Below, in pieces: positions 25,813-34,977 of a stretch of DNA of 51,862 bases. The stretch is from CAKVOD01 sp964606505. GTDB lineage: Bacteria; Bacillota; Clostridia; Christensenellales; UBA1242. The notes under the pieces are model-generated. The model saw nothing but the letters and a program-made list of their open reading frames with translations, ran no database searches and was not told where the DNA came from. The stretch lies in assembly GCA_964606505.1 (NCBI GenBank), contig CAZSGM010000008.1, positions 1-51,862 on the forward strand, in the 5' to 3' direction. How positions within the stretch are numbered: position 1 is the stretch's first letter; each line of letters begins with the position of its first letter. A program made the translations under genes and the position numbers.

Positions 25813-28509
25813 TTAATAATTATCGTCGTCCTCGTCCTCATTTTGAGTCCCAAGATCGTCGCTGTCCTCGTCAATATCAAGGTCAAGGTCGTCAACGCTT
25901 AATTTTTTGTTTAAAAACTCGTTTTCCTCGCTCAATCCCTCGTCAAGCCCCGCGTCCTCTTGCATTTCAACATCGTCAACAATCTCGCGTTCGTCTGCGT
26001 TGCCTTCCTCGCGTTTCCCGTCGTTTTCGTCAAGTGCCTCAAACTCACACTCAACGTGCTCCTCTTCGTCGCCACCCTTGATTGTTACAGCAACACTGAC
26101 AACTTTGTTTGCCTTGCGAATATTCATAATGCGCACGCCGTAAGTCATTCTGCCCACAACATTAATTTGCTCGGCGTGAATACGTATAACCGTGCCGTTA
26201 ATTGTTACAAGCATAACGTCGTTATCTTCGGTAACCTTTTTCATACAAACAAGTTTGCCCGTCTTAGTGCTAAACTTACCCGCTCTAACACCTTGACCAC
26301 CGCGCGTCGTCCTACGGATTTCCGAAACCTTGAGTCGCTTGCCGATACCAAGTTCCGAAACAACAATAACCATATCGTCCTCGGAAACAACAGTCATATC
26401 AACAACCTTTGCACCCTCTTGCAATCTCATTGCGCGCACACCCCTCGCGCCTCTACCCATTTCTCTTACATTTGCCTCATTGAAACGGATACAACGCCCG
26501 CTATCGCTAGCAATCAAAATCTGCTTACTGCCGTCGCTGAGCGCAACGCCGATAAGTTCGTCGTCGCCAATTAGCGAAATTGCGGTTTTACCTTTTCTAT
26601 TAATTCGACTGAAATCTGTCAATCTTGACTTCTTAATCAAACCGTTGCGCGTCGCCATAACCAAATATCCGCTCGACCTATCGCTGACAGGTATAATTGC
26701 GGTTATTTTTTCGCCTTGCGCAAGGCTCAACAAGTTAACCATCGCCCTACCCTTAGACGTTTTCTGCGCTTCAGGGATTTCAAACGCGCGCATAGTGTAA
26801 ACGCGCCCAAAGTTCGAGAAACACAATAAGTCGTTATGCGAGTTTGTAATCAGCATATGTTCGACAATGTCCTCTTCCTTAGGTTTGTGTCCAATAACGC
26901 CAACTCCACCCCTATTTTGAGACTTATATTCAGAGAGCGCCAAACGCTTTACGTATCCTTGACGCGTCAACGAAATAACAACCTCTTCCTTAGGTATCAA
27001 GTCCTCAATGTCGATGTCGCCGTAATCAACACTAATTTCCGTGCGTCTAGGCGTAGCGTACTTAGCCTTAATTTCAAGGATTTCCTTACGAATAATAGCG
27101 TCAATCTTTTGTGGGCTTTCAATAATGCTCTTAAGTTCCGCAATCAACGCCTGCAAATCTGCAAGTTCCTTACGCAACTTTTCAACTTCAAGACTTGTCA
27201 ACCTTTGCAATCTCATTTCCAAAATTGCCGTGCTTTGCTTTTCGGTCAACAAGAAATTATCTCTCAACCTTTGCCCCGCCTCAACTTTGTCAGCGGATTG
27301 CTTAATTATTCTAATAACCTCGTCGATGTTTGCAAGTGCAATAACCAAGCCCTCAATTATGTGTTCCTTTTCTTGCGCCTTTTCAAGTTCGTATTGCGTT
27401 CTGCGCAAAATAACTTCTCTTTGGTGCTTCAAATAGTAATACAAAATCTCGCGCAAGTTCATAATCTTTGGCTCGCCGTCTGCAAGCGCAAGTAAAATGA
27501 TACCGTCGCTAACCTGCAAATTGCTGTGTTTATATAGTAAATTAAGCACAACTTGAGCATTCGCGTCCTTTTTAACTTCGATAACAACGCGCATACCCTC
27601 GCGGTCAGACTCCTCGCGAATGTCGGAAATGCCCTCAATTTTCTTGTTCTTAACCAAGTCCGCAATTTGCGCAACCATTCTAGCCTTATTAACTTGATAT
27701 GGAATTTCAGTAACAACAATTTTACTCTTATTGCCGTCGTCCTCAATTTCAGCTTTCGCGCGTACAACAATTCCACCGCGCCCCGTTTTGTACGCTTGGC
27801 GAATTGCGTTCCTACCCATAATTATGCCACCCGTTGGAAAGTCAGGCGCGGGCATAATTTGAATTAACTCGTCAATTGAAATTTCGGGGTTGTCAATCAT
27901 TGCGACAACGCAATCAATCGCCTCTCCAAGGTTGTGTGGTGGTATGTTTGTAGCCATACCAACCGCAATACCGTCAGAACCATTGACAAGCAAGTTTGGA
28001 AATCTGCTTGGCAACACTGTAGGCTGCATAATTGTTCCATCAAAGTTTGGATAGAAGTCAACGCAGTTTTTATCCAAGTCGCGCAACATCTCGCTGGCAA
28101 TCTTAGACAGTCTCGCCTCCGTGTACCTCATCGCCGCCGCGCCGTCGCCGTCGACCGAACCGAAGTTCCCGTGCCCATCGACAAGCGGACAACGAATTGA
28201 GAAGTCCTGCGCCAAACGCACCAATGCGTCGTAAACCGCAGAGTCGCCGTGAGGGTGATATTTACCCAAAACATCACCGACAATTCTCGCACATTTTCTG
28301 TAAGGCTTGTCGTTAAACAAGTTGAGTTCGCCCATACTGAAAAGAATTCTTCTATGAACAGGCTTTAACCCATCGCGAACATCAGGAATTGCGCGCGAAA
28401 CGTTAACCGCCATAGCGTAATCCATAAAGGCTTTTTTCATCTCTGATTCAACATCAACTTCAACCACTCTTTGCTCAATGTTTTTGTTGATTATTTCTTC
28501 ATTATCCAT
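25813..28509 (-). CDS. gyrA: DNA gyrase subunit A
   Basis: An 898-residue GyrA, the breakage-reunion subunit that with GyrB introduces negative supercoils. The winged-helix and tower parts are intact, with the catalytic Tyr in AAMRYTEARLS and the quinolone region HPHGDSAVYD unchanged from sensitive enzymes. The beta-pinwheel domain begins with a GyrA box that reads QNRGGVG instead of QRRGGKG. About 85 residues of acidic tail (EEEHVECEFEALDEND and so on, ending DEDEDDDNY) follow, longer than in Escherichia coli. The gene lies 74 bases after gyrB and is co-transcribed with it. The start at 28509 has GGAG seven bases upstream; an earlier in-frame GTG overlaps that site. Confidence 0.96.
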   Translation of the reverse strand: MDNEEIINKNIEQRVVEVDVESEMKKAFMDYAMAVNVSRAIPDVRDGLKPVHRRILFSMGELNLFNDKPYRKCARIVGDVLGKYHPHGDSAVYDALVRLAQDFSIRCPLVDGHGNFGSVDGDGAAAMRYTEARLSKIASEMLRDLDKNCVDFYPNFDGTIMQPTVLPSRFPNLLVNGSDGIAVGMATNIPPHNLGEAIDCVVAMIDNPEISIDELIQIMPAPDFPTGGIIMGRNAIRQAYKTGRGGIVVRAKAEIEDDGNKSKIVVTEIPYQVNKARMVAQIADLVKNKKIEGISDIREESDREGMRVVIEVKKDANAQVVLNLLYKHSNLQVSDGIILLALADGEPKIMNLREILYYYLKHQREVILRRTQYELEKAQEKEHIIEGLVIALANIDEVIRIIKQSADKVEAGQRLRDNFLLTEKQSTAILEMRLQRLTSLEVEKLRKELADLQALIAELKSIIESPQKIDAIIRKEILEIKAKYATPRRTEISVDYGDIDIEDLIPKEEVVISLTRQGYVKRLALSEYKSQNRGGVGVIGHKPKEEDIVEHMLITNSHNDLLCFSNFGRVYTMRAFEIPEAQKTSKGRAMVNLLSLAQGEKITAIIPVSDRSSGYLVMATRNGLIKKSRLTDFSRINRKGKTAISLIGDDELIGVALSDGSKQILIASDSGRCIRFNEANVREMGRGARGVRAMRLQEGAKVVDMTVVSEDDMVIVVSELGIGKRLKVSEIRRTTRGGQGVRAGKFSTKTGKLVCMKKVTEDNDVMLVTINGTVIRIHAEQINVVGRMTYGVRIMNIRKANKVVSVAVTIKGGDEEEHVECEFEALDENDGKREEGNADEREIVDDVEMQEDAGLDEGLSEENEFLNKKLSVDDLDLDIDEDSDDLGTQNEDEDDDNY

Positions 28510-28583
28510 ATATTTCTCCACTAATCAAAATAACTAATTCTCGCCAATCTTAATTAACTGCAACTAATCAAATTGATGTTTTA

Positions 28584-30530
28584 TTAAATATCTATATCCT
28601 TAACAAATTTTGCGTTTTCTTGAATAAACTCGCGCCTCAATTCAGGGTTTTCGCCCATCAAGAGGTCGAATATCTTTTCAGCCGCTTCTGCGTCGTCCAT
28701 TGTAACCTTTTTCAGTATGCGGTTTTCTGGGTCCATAGTTGTACTCCAAAGTTGCTCCGCGTTCATTTCTCCAAGACCTTTGTAACGTTGAATTTCAATG
28801 CCCTTTTGGTCGATTGTTTCAAGATAAGCGTTCAATTCCTCGTCGGAATAGAAATATTTTTCGTCTTTACCTTTTGCAACCTTATACAAAGGCGGTTGCG
28901 CGATATAAACGTGCCCCTGTGTAATCAACGGACGCATAAATCTAAAGAAGAACGTCAACATCAATATTCTAATGTGGCTTCCGTCGACATCCGCATCGGT
29001 CATACAGATAATCTTGTGATAACGCAACTTGCTCTCGTCGTATTTTTCGTGAATTCCGCAGCCAAACGCGGTAATCATACTCTTAATTTCATTGTTTTCA
29101 AAAATACGGTTTGTTCTTGCTTTTTCAACGTTAAGAATTTTACCTCTTAGCGGCAAAATCGCTTGGAAGCGTCTATCTCTACCCTGTTTTGCCGTTCCGC
29201 CCGCACTGTCCCCCTCGACGAGGTAGATTTCGCAATTTTTAGGGTCGCGGTCGGTACAATCCGACAGTTTCCCAGGTAATGTCGTATGCTCAAGTATACT
29301 CTTCCTACGCGTCAAATCTCTAGCGTTGCGCGCGGCGTCGCGAGCCTTTTGCGCGGTAATGCAACGCATTACAAGTTCCCTAGCAATTGATGGATTTTCT
29401 TCCAAGAAAGTCCCAAACCCGTCTGCCATAACTTTTTCAACATAGCCACGCATTTCCGAGTTCCCAAGTTTTGTTTTGGTTTGTCCCTCAAATTGTGGAT
29501 TTGTGAGTTTTACACTAATAACAGCGGTTAACCCCTCGCGGACGTCGTCGCCTGAAAGTTTTTCGTTTTCCTTGATTATCTTATTTTGGACTGAGTAGTC
29601 GTTAATAATCTTAGTGAGGCTGTTTTTGAAGCCTTGCAAGTGCGTACCACCCTCAATAGTGTTGATGTTGTTGGCATACGAATGTATTGTTTCGGCGTAT
29701 GTGTCGGTGTACTGCATACAAATTTCGACTTCGTAATTGCTTGTAACCTTTTGAAGATACAAAACATCCCCAAACAAAGTTTCCTTGCCGCTGACTAATT
29801 GCGCCACAAACTCTTTAATCCCACCCGCAAAACAATACGTAACACTTTGCTCCGTGCGTTCATCCACAAGTTCAATGGTTAAGCCTTTATTTAAGAAAGC
29901 AATTTCTCTAAAACGAAGCCTCAATGTTTCGTAATTAAAATCAATTGTTTCAAAAATTTCATCGTCGGGATAGAAACTTATTTTCGTCCCGCGTTCGGTT
30001 GTGTCTCCAACAACTGCAAGTGGCGCTTGCGGCGTACCTCTGCGGTATTCTTGGAAGTAGTGCTTGCCATTTTGGAAAATATCAACCTTTAACCAAACTG
30101 AAAGCGCGTTTACAACCGAAAGACCTACCCCGTGCAAACCACCCGAGATTTTGTACCCGTTTCCACCGAACTTACCACCAGCGTGGAGTTTAGTCAAAAC
30201 GACTTCAACCGCCGACTTGTGCTCTGTTTTGTGCATACCCGTCGGAATGCCGCGCCCGTTATCTGTAACGCAAACCGAGCCGTCCTTGCAAAGCGTAACC
30301 TTAACCTTGTCGCAGTAGCCCGCAAGTGCCTCGTCGATTGAGTTGTCGACAATTTCGATTATTAGGTGGTGCAACCCTCTTGTGTCCGTTGAACCAATGT
30401 ACATCCCAGGACGTTTGCGAACTGGGTCAAGCCCCTCAAGAACTTGTATGTCTCCCTCATCGTACTTTGCCGAGTGCTTAAGTTCGCGCTCAAGTTCGTC
30501 TAAATTTTCTTGCTTAATTTCGTCATTCAT
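28584..30530 (-). CDS. gyrB: DNA gyrase subunit B
   Basis: A 648-residue GyrB. The GHKL ATPase motifs EIVDNSIDEALAG, DNGRGIPTG and GGLHGVG lie in the first 130 residues; the transducer domain follows; the Toprim metal site shows VEGDSAGGTAKQGRDRRFQ and MTDADVDGSHI; and the terminal RYKGLGEMNAEQLW motif is present. It hydrolyses ATP to drive strand passage by gyrase. Its length fits the Gram-positive type without the large enterobacterial insert. I start it at the ATG at 30530, which has GAGGAG nearby. Gene order gyrB-gyrA is as in Bacillus, but recF and dnaN are not upstream; the divergent neighbour is yabP. Confidence 0.97.
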   Translation of the reverse strand: MNDEIKQENLDELERELKHSAKYDEGDIQVLEGLDPVRKRPGMYIGSTDTRGLHHLIIEIVDNSIDEALAGYCDKVKVTLCKDGSVCVTDNGRGIPTGMHKTEHKSAVEVVLTKLHAGGKFGGNGYKISGGLHGVGLSVVNALSVWLKVDIFQNGKHYFQEYRRGTPQAPLAVVGDTTERGTKISFYPDDEIFETIDFNYETLRLRFREIAFLNKGLTIELVDERTEQSVTYCFAGGIKEFVAQLVSGKETLFGDVLYLQKVTSNYEVEICMQYTDTYAETIHSYANNINTIEGGTHLQGFKNSLTKIINDYSVQNKIIKENEKLSGDDVREGLTAVISVKLTNPQFEGQTKTKLGNSEMRGYVEKVMADGFGTFLEENPSIARELVMRCITAQKARDAARNARDLTRRKSILEHTTLPGKLSDCTDRDPKNCEIYLVEGDSAGGTAKQGRDRRFQAILPLRGKILNVEKARTNRIFENNEIKSMITAFGCGIHEKYDESKLRYHKIICMTDADVDGSHIRILMLTFFFRFMRPLITQGHVYIAQPPLYKVAKGKDEKYFYSDEELNAYLETIDQKGIEIQRYKGLGEMNAEQLWSTTMDPENRILKKVTMDDAEAAEKIFDLLMGENPELRREFIQENAKFVKDIDI

Positions 30531-30619
30531 AATTGTACTCCTCTTGTTTTTGCGCCTTAAAATTTTGCCAATAATTGTGTCCAAAAAAATCGCAAAATAC
30601 AATTTGAATTTGTTAACAT

Positions 30620-30648
30620 ATTATAGCATATTTATGTTATTTTTACAA
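30620..30648 (-). promoter_or_regulatory. Promoter of gyrB-gyrA
   Basis: TTGTAA (complement of 30643-30648) and TATAAT (complement of 30620-30625) are 17 bases apart; the leader would be about 83 bases. Confidence 0.7.
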
Positions 30649-30854
30649 GCATTTTCCAATATTTTTAACTGCAAAAAACGCCGATAAATCCTAATTTTTT
30701 GCTGACGTTTTTGCAGCTTTGAGAAAAATATTTTTTAACTATTTCAAACAACTTTTGCGCGTAAAATTTAGCATAAATAAGCGCAATTTGCGCGTAAACT
30801 ACACGCAAAATGCTCGAAAAATGCGTACAACTTCGCGATTTTAATTGTACTTAT

Positions 30855-30889
30855 TCATATTTTTTAAACAAAATAAATATACATACAAA
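30855..30889 (+). promoter_or_regulatory. Possible SigE promoter of yabP
   Basis: TCATATT (30855-30861) fits the SigE -35 consensus KMATATT exactly. CATACAAA (30882-30889) matches the SigE -10 CATACANT in seven of eight positions, but the spacing is 20 bases instead of about 14; TATACAT at 30878 gives 16. Bacillus yabP is SigE-controlled, so the class is expected while the exact boxes remain uncertain. Confidence 0.3.
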
Positions 30890-30901
30890 AAAGGAAACAT
30901 T

Positions 30902-31192
30902 ATGGTAAAAGAAAGCACAACTACAGAAGTTTTAGACAATCACAAAATTGAGATAGATGCAAGAAATCACACGACAATTACGGGCGTTACAAATGTTGAA
31001 AGCTCAAACGAGACAGGCGCGGTTATGTTTGTTGGGAAAGTTGTTTTAACGATAGACGGCGAAAACCTTCAAGTGCAGAAAATTGACGTTGAGACAGGCA
31101 TAGTTGAACTTGTAGGCACGATTAATAACGTTCGTTACAGCGACACAAAAAAGAAGACAGGTTTGCTTAAAAAACTCATCAAAGGAAAATAA
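30902..31192 (+). CDS. yabP: Sporulation protein YabP
   Basis: A 96-residue YabP/YqfC-family protein with the family pattern HKIEIDARNHTTITGVTNVESSNE, then MFVGKVVLTIDGENLQVQKIDVETG and IVELVGTINNVRYS. In Bacillus it is made in the mother cell and is associated with spore cortex formation. The ATG at 30902 is preceded by AAAAGGA. It is the first gene of yabP-yabQ-divIC, an order conserved in spore-formers; the stop is one base before the yabQ start. Confidence 0.88.
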   Translation: MVKESTTTEVLDNHKIEIDARNHTTITGVTNVESSNETGAVMFVGKVVLTIDGENLQVQKIDVETGIVELVGTINNVRYSDTKKKTGLLKKLIKGK

Positions 31193-31193
31193 T

Positions 31194-31649
31194 ATGTTGT
31201 TTGAAGCATACGGACAATTTAGTGTGTTTTTAGTTTTTATTTGGTTCGGTTTTATTGCGGCGTTTATTTATGGATTGCTAAAACCCCAAAAGTTCGCAGC
31301 AAAGGCAATTTTTGATTTCGCGTTTTTTAGTTTATGCGGAATACTTTTTGTTTGTTTTGTTCACAAATATAATATGGGGCAAGTGCGGCTGTTCCTTTTT
31401 ATCGGCGTGGCGCTCGGCTTGTTGCTGGAGATAATATTGTTATCAAAAACACTTGAAAGTTTTAGAAAATTGTTATATAATTACTTAGCAAATTTTTTAA
31501 CAAAAGTCAAACGCAATTATTTAAACAATTTACCACCACAAAATAATATCAATAATAAAACAATTAAAAAACGCAAACTTCACTTGCCTAAACGCAAAAA
31601 AGTTTTAAAAACTCAACCAAAACCAACAAAACTACAAGAATTCAAGTAA
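31194..31649 (+). CDS. yabQ: Spore cortex biosynthesis protein YabQ
   Basis: A 151-residue membrane protein with three to four hydrophobic segments (VFLVFIWFGFIAAFIYGLL, FAFFSLCGILFVCFV, LFLFIGVALGLLLEIIL). Position between yabP and divIC, length and topology identify YabQ, which is in the outer forespore membrane and needed for the cortex in Bacillus. The C-terminal 50 residues are very basic (NNLPPQNNINNKTIKKRK and on) and longer than usual. It starts one base after yabP; translation is probably coupled. Confidence 0.8.
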   Translation: MLFEAYGQFSVFLVFIWFGFIAAFIYGLLKPQKFAAKAIFDFAFFSLCGILFVCFVHKYNMGQVRLFLFIGVALGLLLEIILLSKTLESFRKLLYNYLANFLTKVKRNYLNNLPPQNNINNKTIKKRKLHLPKRKKVLKTQPKPTKLQEFK

Positions 31650-31670
31650 ACTATTAGAAAGGAGCGCATT

Positions 31671-31946
31671 ATGAATGAAACAAAACTTCGTGCAATTATC
31701 AACATCGGAACAGTTGTTGCGACAATTGTCCTTGTCGCATTAATAGTCGGGCTGATTTTTCAATTTGCAAACCGTGCAATGCTGCAGTCTAACCAAGACA
31801 AGTTGCAAGCCGAATTGGACAGTCTCAATAAACAAGTTGAATACTACCAAGACCAAAACAATTATATCAACGAAAATATTGAAGACTACGCTAGAGAAAA
31901 TTATGGTTACGGCAAAGACGGCGAGAAAAAATATTCTTACAAGTAA
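31671..31946 (+). CDS. divIC: Septum formation initiator DivIC/FtsB
   Basis: A 91-residue bitopic membrane protein: short cytoplasmic N-terminus, membrane helix (IGTVVATIVLVALIVGLIFQF), then an extracellular coiled coil with LQAELDSLNKQVEYYQDQN and the conserved end ENIEDYARENYGYGKDGE. DivIC works with FtsL and DivIB in the division complex. The leucine zipper and the ARENYG motif are typical. GAAAGGAG precedes the ATG. It ends the operon; a strong terminator follows at 32051. Confidence 0.88.
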   Translation: MNETKLRAIINIGTVVATIVLVALIVGLIFQFANRAMLQSNQDKLQAELDSLNKQVEYYQDQNNYINENIEDYARENYGYGKDGEKKYSYK

Positions 31947-32050
31947 TTGTATCGCAAAATTTATTCCGCGCAATTTTAAGTCCACAATAATCGTGCAACA
32001 AATGAAATATTATTAATGAAAAATAAAATATTTAACTTATATCCATTTAC

Positions 32051-32097
32051 AGCATTTAAGTAATTCTACTTTCTGAATTATTTAAATGCTTTTTATT
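32051..32097 (+). terminator. Terminator of yabP-yabQ-divIC
   Basis: AGCATTTAAGTAATTC (32051-32066) pairs with GAATTATTTAAATGCT (32075-32090) except for one mismatch, followed by TTTTATTT. The next 330 bases, to about 32430, are extremely A+T-rich and contain no gene. Confidence 0.75.
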
Positions 32098-32430
32098 TAT
32101 TGATTTTATTTATTAATAATATTTTAGCGTTTATTTTTCTACTCCCCTATATTTTAAAAGTGATATTATTTTATTTAAAATAAGTTATATATTTTTTTAT
32201 TAAGTATTTTTATTTTTTCTCAATATCTTCTTATAAACTGCATTTTTTAGTTTAATTTTTATTGTGTTTTTTATATCAATATTGTGTTTTTTATTAATTA
32301 ATTTTAAAATTAATTATTGATTAGTTTAAAAATTATATTACAATAAGTTGACAAAAATTAATTAAATTGCAAATATTTGATTAAAAAGTAAAAAAAATAA
32401 AAAAAATGTCAAAAATAGGCTTAATTTGTT

Positions 32431-32485
32431 TTGAAATTAAATTTAAAATAATATATAATATATTTATAAATGTAGAAATTCTACA
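32431..32485 (+). promoter_or_regulatory. Promoter and +5 palindrome of the DUF2188 protein gene
   Basis: TTGAAA (32431-32436), a 17-base spacer and TATAAT (32454-32459) make a near-consensus promoter. Starting about five bases after the expected transcription start is TGTAGAAATTCTACA (32471-32485), with perfect 7-base arms around a central A. It ends right before AAGGAGG. It can be an operator just downstream of the promoter or a hairpin at the 5' end of the mRNA. Confidence 0.7.
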
Positions 32486-32498
32486 TAAGGAGGAAAGA

Positions 32499-33203
32499 AT
32501 GGAATCAAACGACCTTTGGTGGCTCATTGGTGGCCTTGTAGTTATAGTCGTGCTCCTTATTGTTTTGGCAGTTTTACTTGCACAAACAAACCGCGATAAG
32601 AAAAAATTAAAAGAAACTGGCGAAAATACAACAATAGAGGCAGACCAAGAAGAAAGCCCTACTAAAGAAACAAAGAAAAAACAAAAGAAAAACAAAGCAG
32701 CAGACGCTGAAATTATTGAGGTAACACAACAAGCCAACGAGGTTAATGAAGTTGCTGAAGAACAACCTACTCCTGCCGCTAAAGAAAAGAAAACTAAAAA
32801 GGCTGCAAAAAAGGCAGACGAAGTTAGCGAAGTTGCTGAAACACCTAAAAAGGCAACAAAGAAAACTAAAGTTGAAAGCAGCGAACCTCAAGAAGTTCAA
32901 GCAGTTGAAACACCTAGCGAAGAAACTAAACCTGTTGCTAAACGCTCTACAAAGAAGCCTAGCGCAGCTGCTAAAGAAAAAGTTGAAGAAACAAGCAGTG
33001 CAGTAGAAAACAAGGAAGAAGTTTCAGGCGATGTGTACCACGTTACGTTTGATAAAACTTCGGAAAACTGGATTGTTAAAAAAGCAGGCGCAACTCGCGC
33101 AAATAAAAAATGCGAAACAAAAGAAGACGCAGTAAAAGTTGCTAAGGAACTTGCTAAAGCGCACAACGCAACCTACGTCGTTCACAAGAAAAACGAACAA
33201 TAA
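32499..33203 (+). CDS. Membrane-anchored DUF2188 protein with a lysine-rich linker
   Basis: A 234-residue protein. Eight residues precede a membrane helix (LIGGLVVIVVLLIVLAVLLA) followed by RDKKK, so the rest lies in the cytoplasm. Residues 35-170 are low-complexity Lys/Glu/Ala/Thr/Val, with many KK pairs (KKKQKKNKAAD, KAAKKADEVSEVAE). The C-terminal 55 residues are a DUF2188 domain: YHVTFDKTSENWIVKKAGATRANKKCETKEDAVKVAKELAK... with the usual ending HKKNE. DUF2188 is a small domain of unknown function. AAGGAGGA precedes the ATG. It has its own promoter, palindromic leader and terminator. Confidence 0.8.
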   Translation: MESNDLWWLIGGLVVIVVLLIVLAVLLAQTNRDKKKLKETGENTTIEADQEESPTKETKKKQKKNKAADAEIIEVTQQANEVNEVAEEQPTPAAKEKKTKKAAKKADEVSEVAETPKKATKKTKVESSEPQEVQAVETPSEETKPVAKRSTKKPSAAAKEKVEETSSAVENKEEVSGDVYHVTFDKTSENWIVKKAGATRANKKCETKEDAVKVAKELAKAHNATYVVHKKNEQ

Positions 33204-33262
33204 GGCACATATAACTACAAAATTAAACCAATTTAATAAAATGCAAATTTAATATGATATTT

Positions 33263-33312
33263 AAAAAATAGCAGTATACCCCTTATTTTTGGCAGGTATG
33301 CTGCTATTTTTT
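33263..33312 (+). terminator. Terminator of the DUF2188 protein gene
   Basis: AAAAAATAGCAGTATACC (33263-33280) pairs with GGTATGCTGCTATTTTTT (33295-33312), with one mismatch. Confidence 0.8.
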
Positions 33313-33550
33313 GATAGTTTAACTACATTTTTACACAATACTCAAAATTACAGAAAATGAAAATATTTTAATTTAATTAACATATATTATACTTTTAATT
33401 AACATAAAAACAATATTTTGACGACCAAATAAAATATATTATAGTTGAATGCAATTTATTTTTAGTATCTAATACCTCATTTTTTTGAATTAAGTATATT
33501 AAATTGTTTTTATTTCCTACCCTAATGTTTATTATAAAAACATAAAAAAC

Positions 33551-33570
33551 AAGTTCACGTTTGTGAACTT
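33551..33570 (-). terminator. Terminator of the small lipoprotein gene
   Basis: AAGTTCAC (33551-33558) and GTGAACTT (33563-33570) form a perfect stem; on the minus strand GTTTTTT follows. Confidence 0.75.
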
Positions 33571-33609
33571 ATTTTAACGGATTTCTAAATTATAGTTTAC
33601 TTAACTTGA

Positions 33610-34482
33610 TTATTTTGCAGGGGCAGCAGGTGTAACATCAGTATACCCTTCAAGTGAACTTGGCAATGTGATGCTTTGTTTATCATAACTAATTTTTACT
33701 GAACCTTCAAGATGCATAGCCTTAGTTTTGTAATTGTCAGGATCTTTTGCAGCTTCATCTGTAGCTGATGTAAGCACGTCTAAATTAACAGTAATTTTTG
33801 AGAATTTGTTATCTTTAATTTCGATTGTAACTTCGCCACTAAGTTTGACTCCGTATTCAAAAATATGATAACCTTTAAACTTAAGACTGTAATCCTTATC
33901 TCCTGTCTTTTCGGCTGTCAATTTCATTGTTTCAGATTCAAAGTCAAATGCGTCGAGTCCAATCATTATGTCCTCGTCACCACTTGGCATAAGTGTCATT
34001 GCTGCTTGGATAAGCCCTGCAATGTCTTCTGCGAAAATATCGCTATATGCGTCAGCTGACATATATGTCTTATTTTTTGTATCGTTAACAAGAACAAGTT
34101 CATCTCCAATTGTTCCAGCAACTGCATTTAATTTTGTTGCTTCTTTAGAACCGTCAACTTTAATTTCAGCGGCAAGTGATGCTTTAACATCTTTAATGTC
34201 TGGCACGCCGTCTGTTCCAGTAGCCTTTCCAGATTTTTTAATTGTGGCCTTTAGTTCAATTTTTTCATCTTTGTCTTTTTCAGTGAAAGCTGTGTAGGCT
34301 ACAAACTTGCCATTTATTTCAAGTTTGAAATCCGAGTCATAACTTCCAGTTGTTGCTGTTGCAGCCGCAAATGCTGCTTGTGCGTCTTCTGTAGAAATTT
34401 TTTCGCCACCGCACGCTGTGAAGAACAGTGCGCAAGGCAAAATTGCTAACATAGCGAAAATTGCTTTTATACTATTTTTCAT
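33610..34482 (-). CDS. Lipoprotein, unrecognised (290 residues)
   Basis: A 290-residue lipoprotein. The signal peptide ends in the lipobox FTAC with lipidated Cys24, followed by GGEK. The mature part is rich in Lys, Asp, Ala and Thr and appears as long antiparallel beta strands (SLKFKGYHIFEYGVKLSGEVTIEI), similar in style to LppX/LolA-like or DUF6612-type lipoproteins, but I cannot assign a family. It would sit on the outer face of the membrane. AAGGAG precedes the ATG at 34482. The upstream gap has a palindrome and one hairpin; the gene is monocistronic. Confidence 0.7.
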   Translation of the reverse strand: MKNSIKAIFAMLAILPCALFFTACGGEKISTEDAQAAFAAATATTGSYDSDFKLEINGKFVAYTAFTEKDKDEKIELKATIKKSGKATGTDGVPDIKDVKASLAAEIKVDGSKEATKLNAVAGTIGDELVLVNDTKNKTYMSADAYSDIFAEDIAGLIQAAMTLMPSGDEDIMIGLDAFDFESETMKLTAEKTGDKDYSLKFKGYHIFEYGVKLSGEVTIEIKDNKFSKITVNLDVLTSATDEAAKDPDNYKTKAMHLEGSVKISYDKQSITLPSSLEGYTDVTPAAPAK

Positions 34483-34977
34483 TCCCTTTCTCCTTATTAA
34501 TTTAATTAGTACGAGCACATTATAATTCAAAAAAAAATGTCAAGCATTTTGCTAAAATTTCACACCAAATTTGGCAAAAAAACAACTCAACCTTAGTCGA
34601 ATGTTTAAAACCTCTTTATACTCCACCAACTACACATTAAAAAAAACAAAAAAACACCGACAAAAAGCGCAACCGCAACGCACACGCCAGTGTTTATTTC
34701 TTTTACATTATTGTATACAATGTATATAATAAAAATACATACAATAAAGTAATGGCTATTTAACAAATAATAGTTCTACAATAAATGTTGTAGTAAAAAT
34801 AAAAAAATCTAAGCAATTCAAGTATTTAAATTGCTTAGATTTTTAAAATAAACTATTTCAACTAAATCATTTTAAATTTAACTAAAACACTTTAGTTGTT
34901 TGGCGTCTATCTGTTACTGCGCCTACATTTATCTATTGTAAACAATTATATTTACAAACTGACAATGCGACCTCTAA
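34483..34977. other. Gene-free spacer between rpoC and the lipoprotein
   Basis: No gene. AAAAATCTAAGCAATT (34803-34818) and AATTGCTTAGATTTTT (34829-34844) form a perfect 16-bp stem with A and T runs, the likely rpoBC terminator. A perfect 12-bp palindrome ATTGTATACAAT lies at 34710-34721, next to TATATAAT. The stem arm AAGCAATT is shared with the hairpin that ends the glycosyltransferase gene near 7640. Confidence 0.6.
34803..34844 (-). terminator. Terminator of rpoB-rpoC
   Basis: Perfect 16-bp stem with a 10-base loop and T-runs on both strands, 134 bases after the rpoC stop. Confidence 0.75.

Noticed and set aside
32100..32430. A+T-rich stretch as replication unwinding element
   Set aside because: No DnaA boxes or ordered repeats accompany it; it is more simply an A+T-rich intergenic spacer after a terminator.
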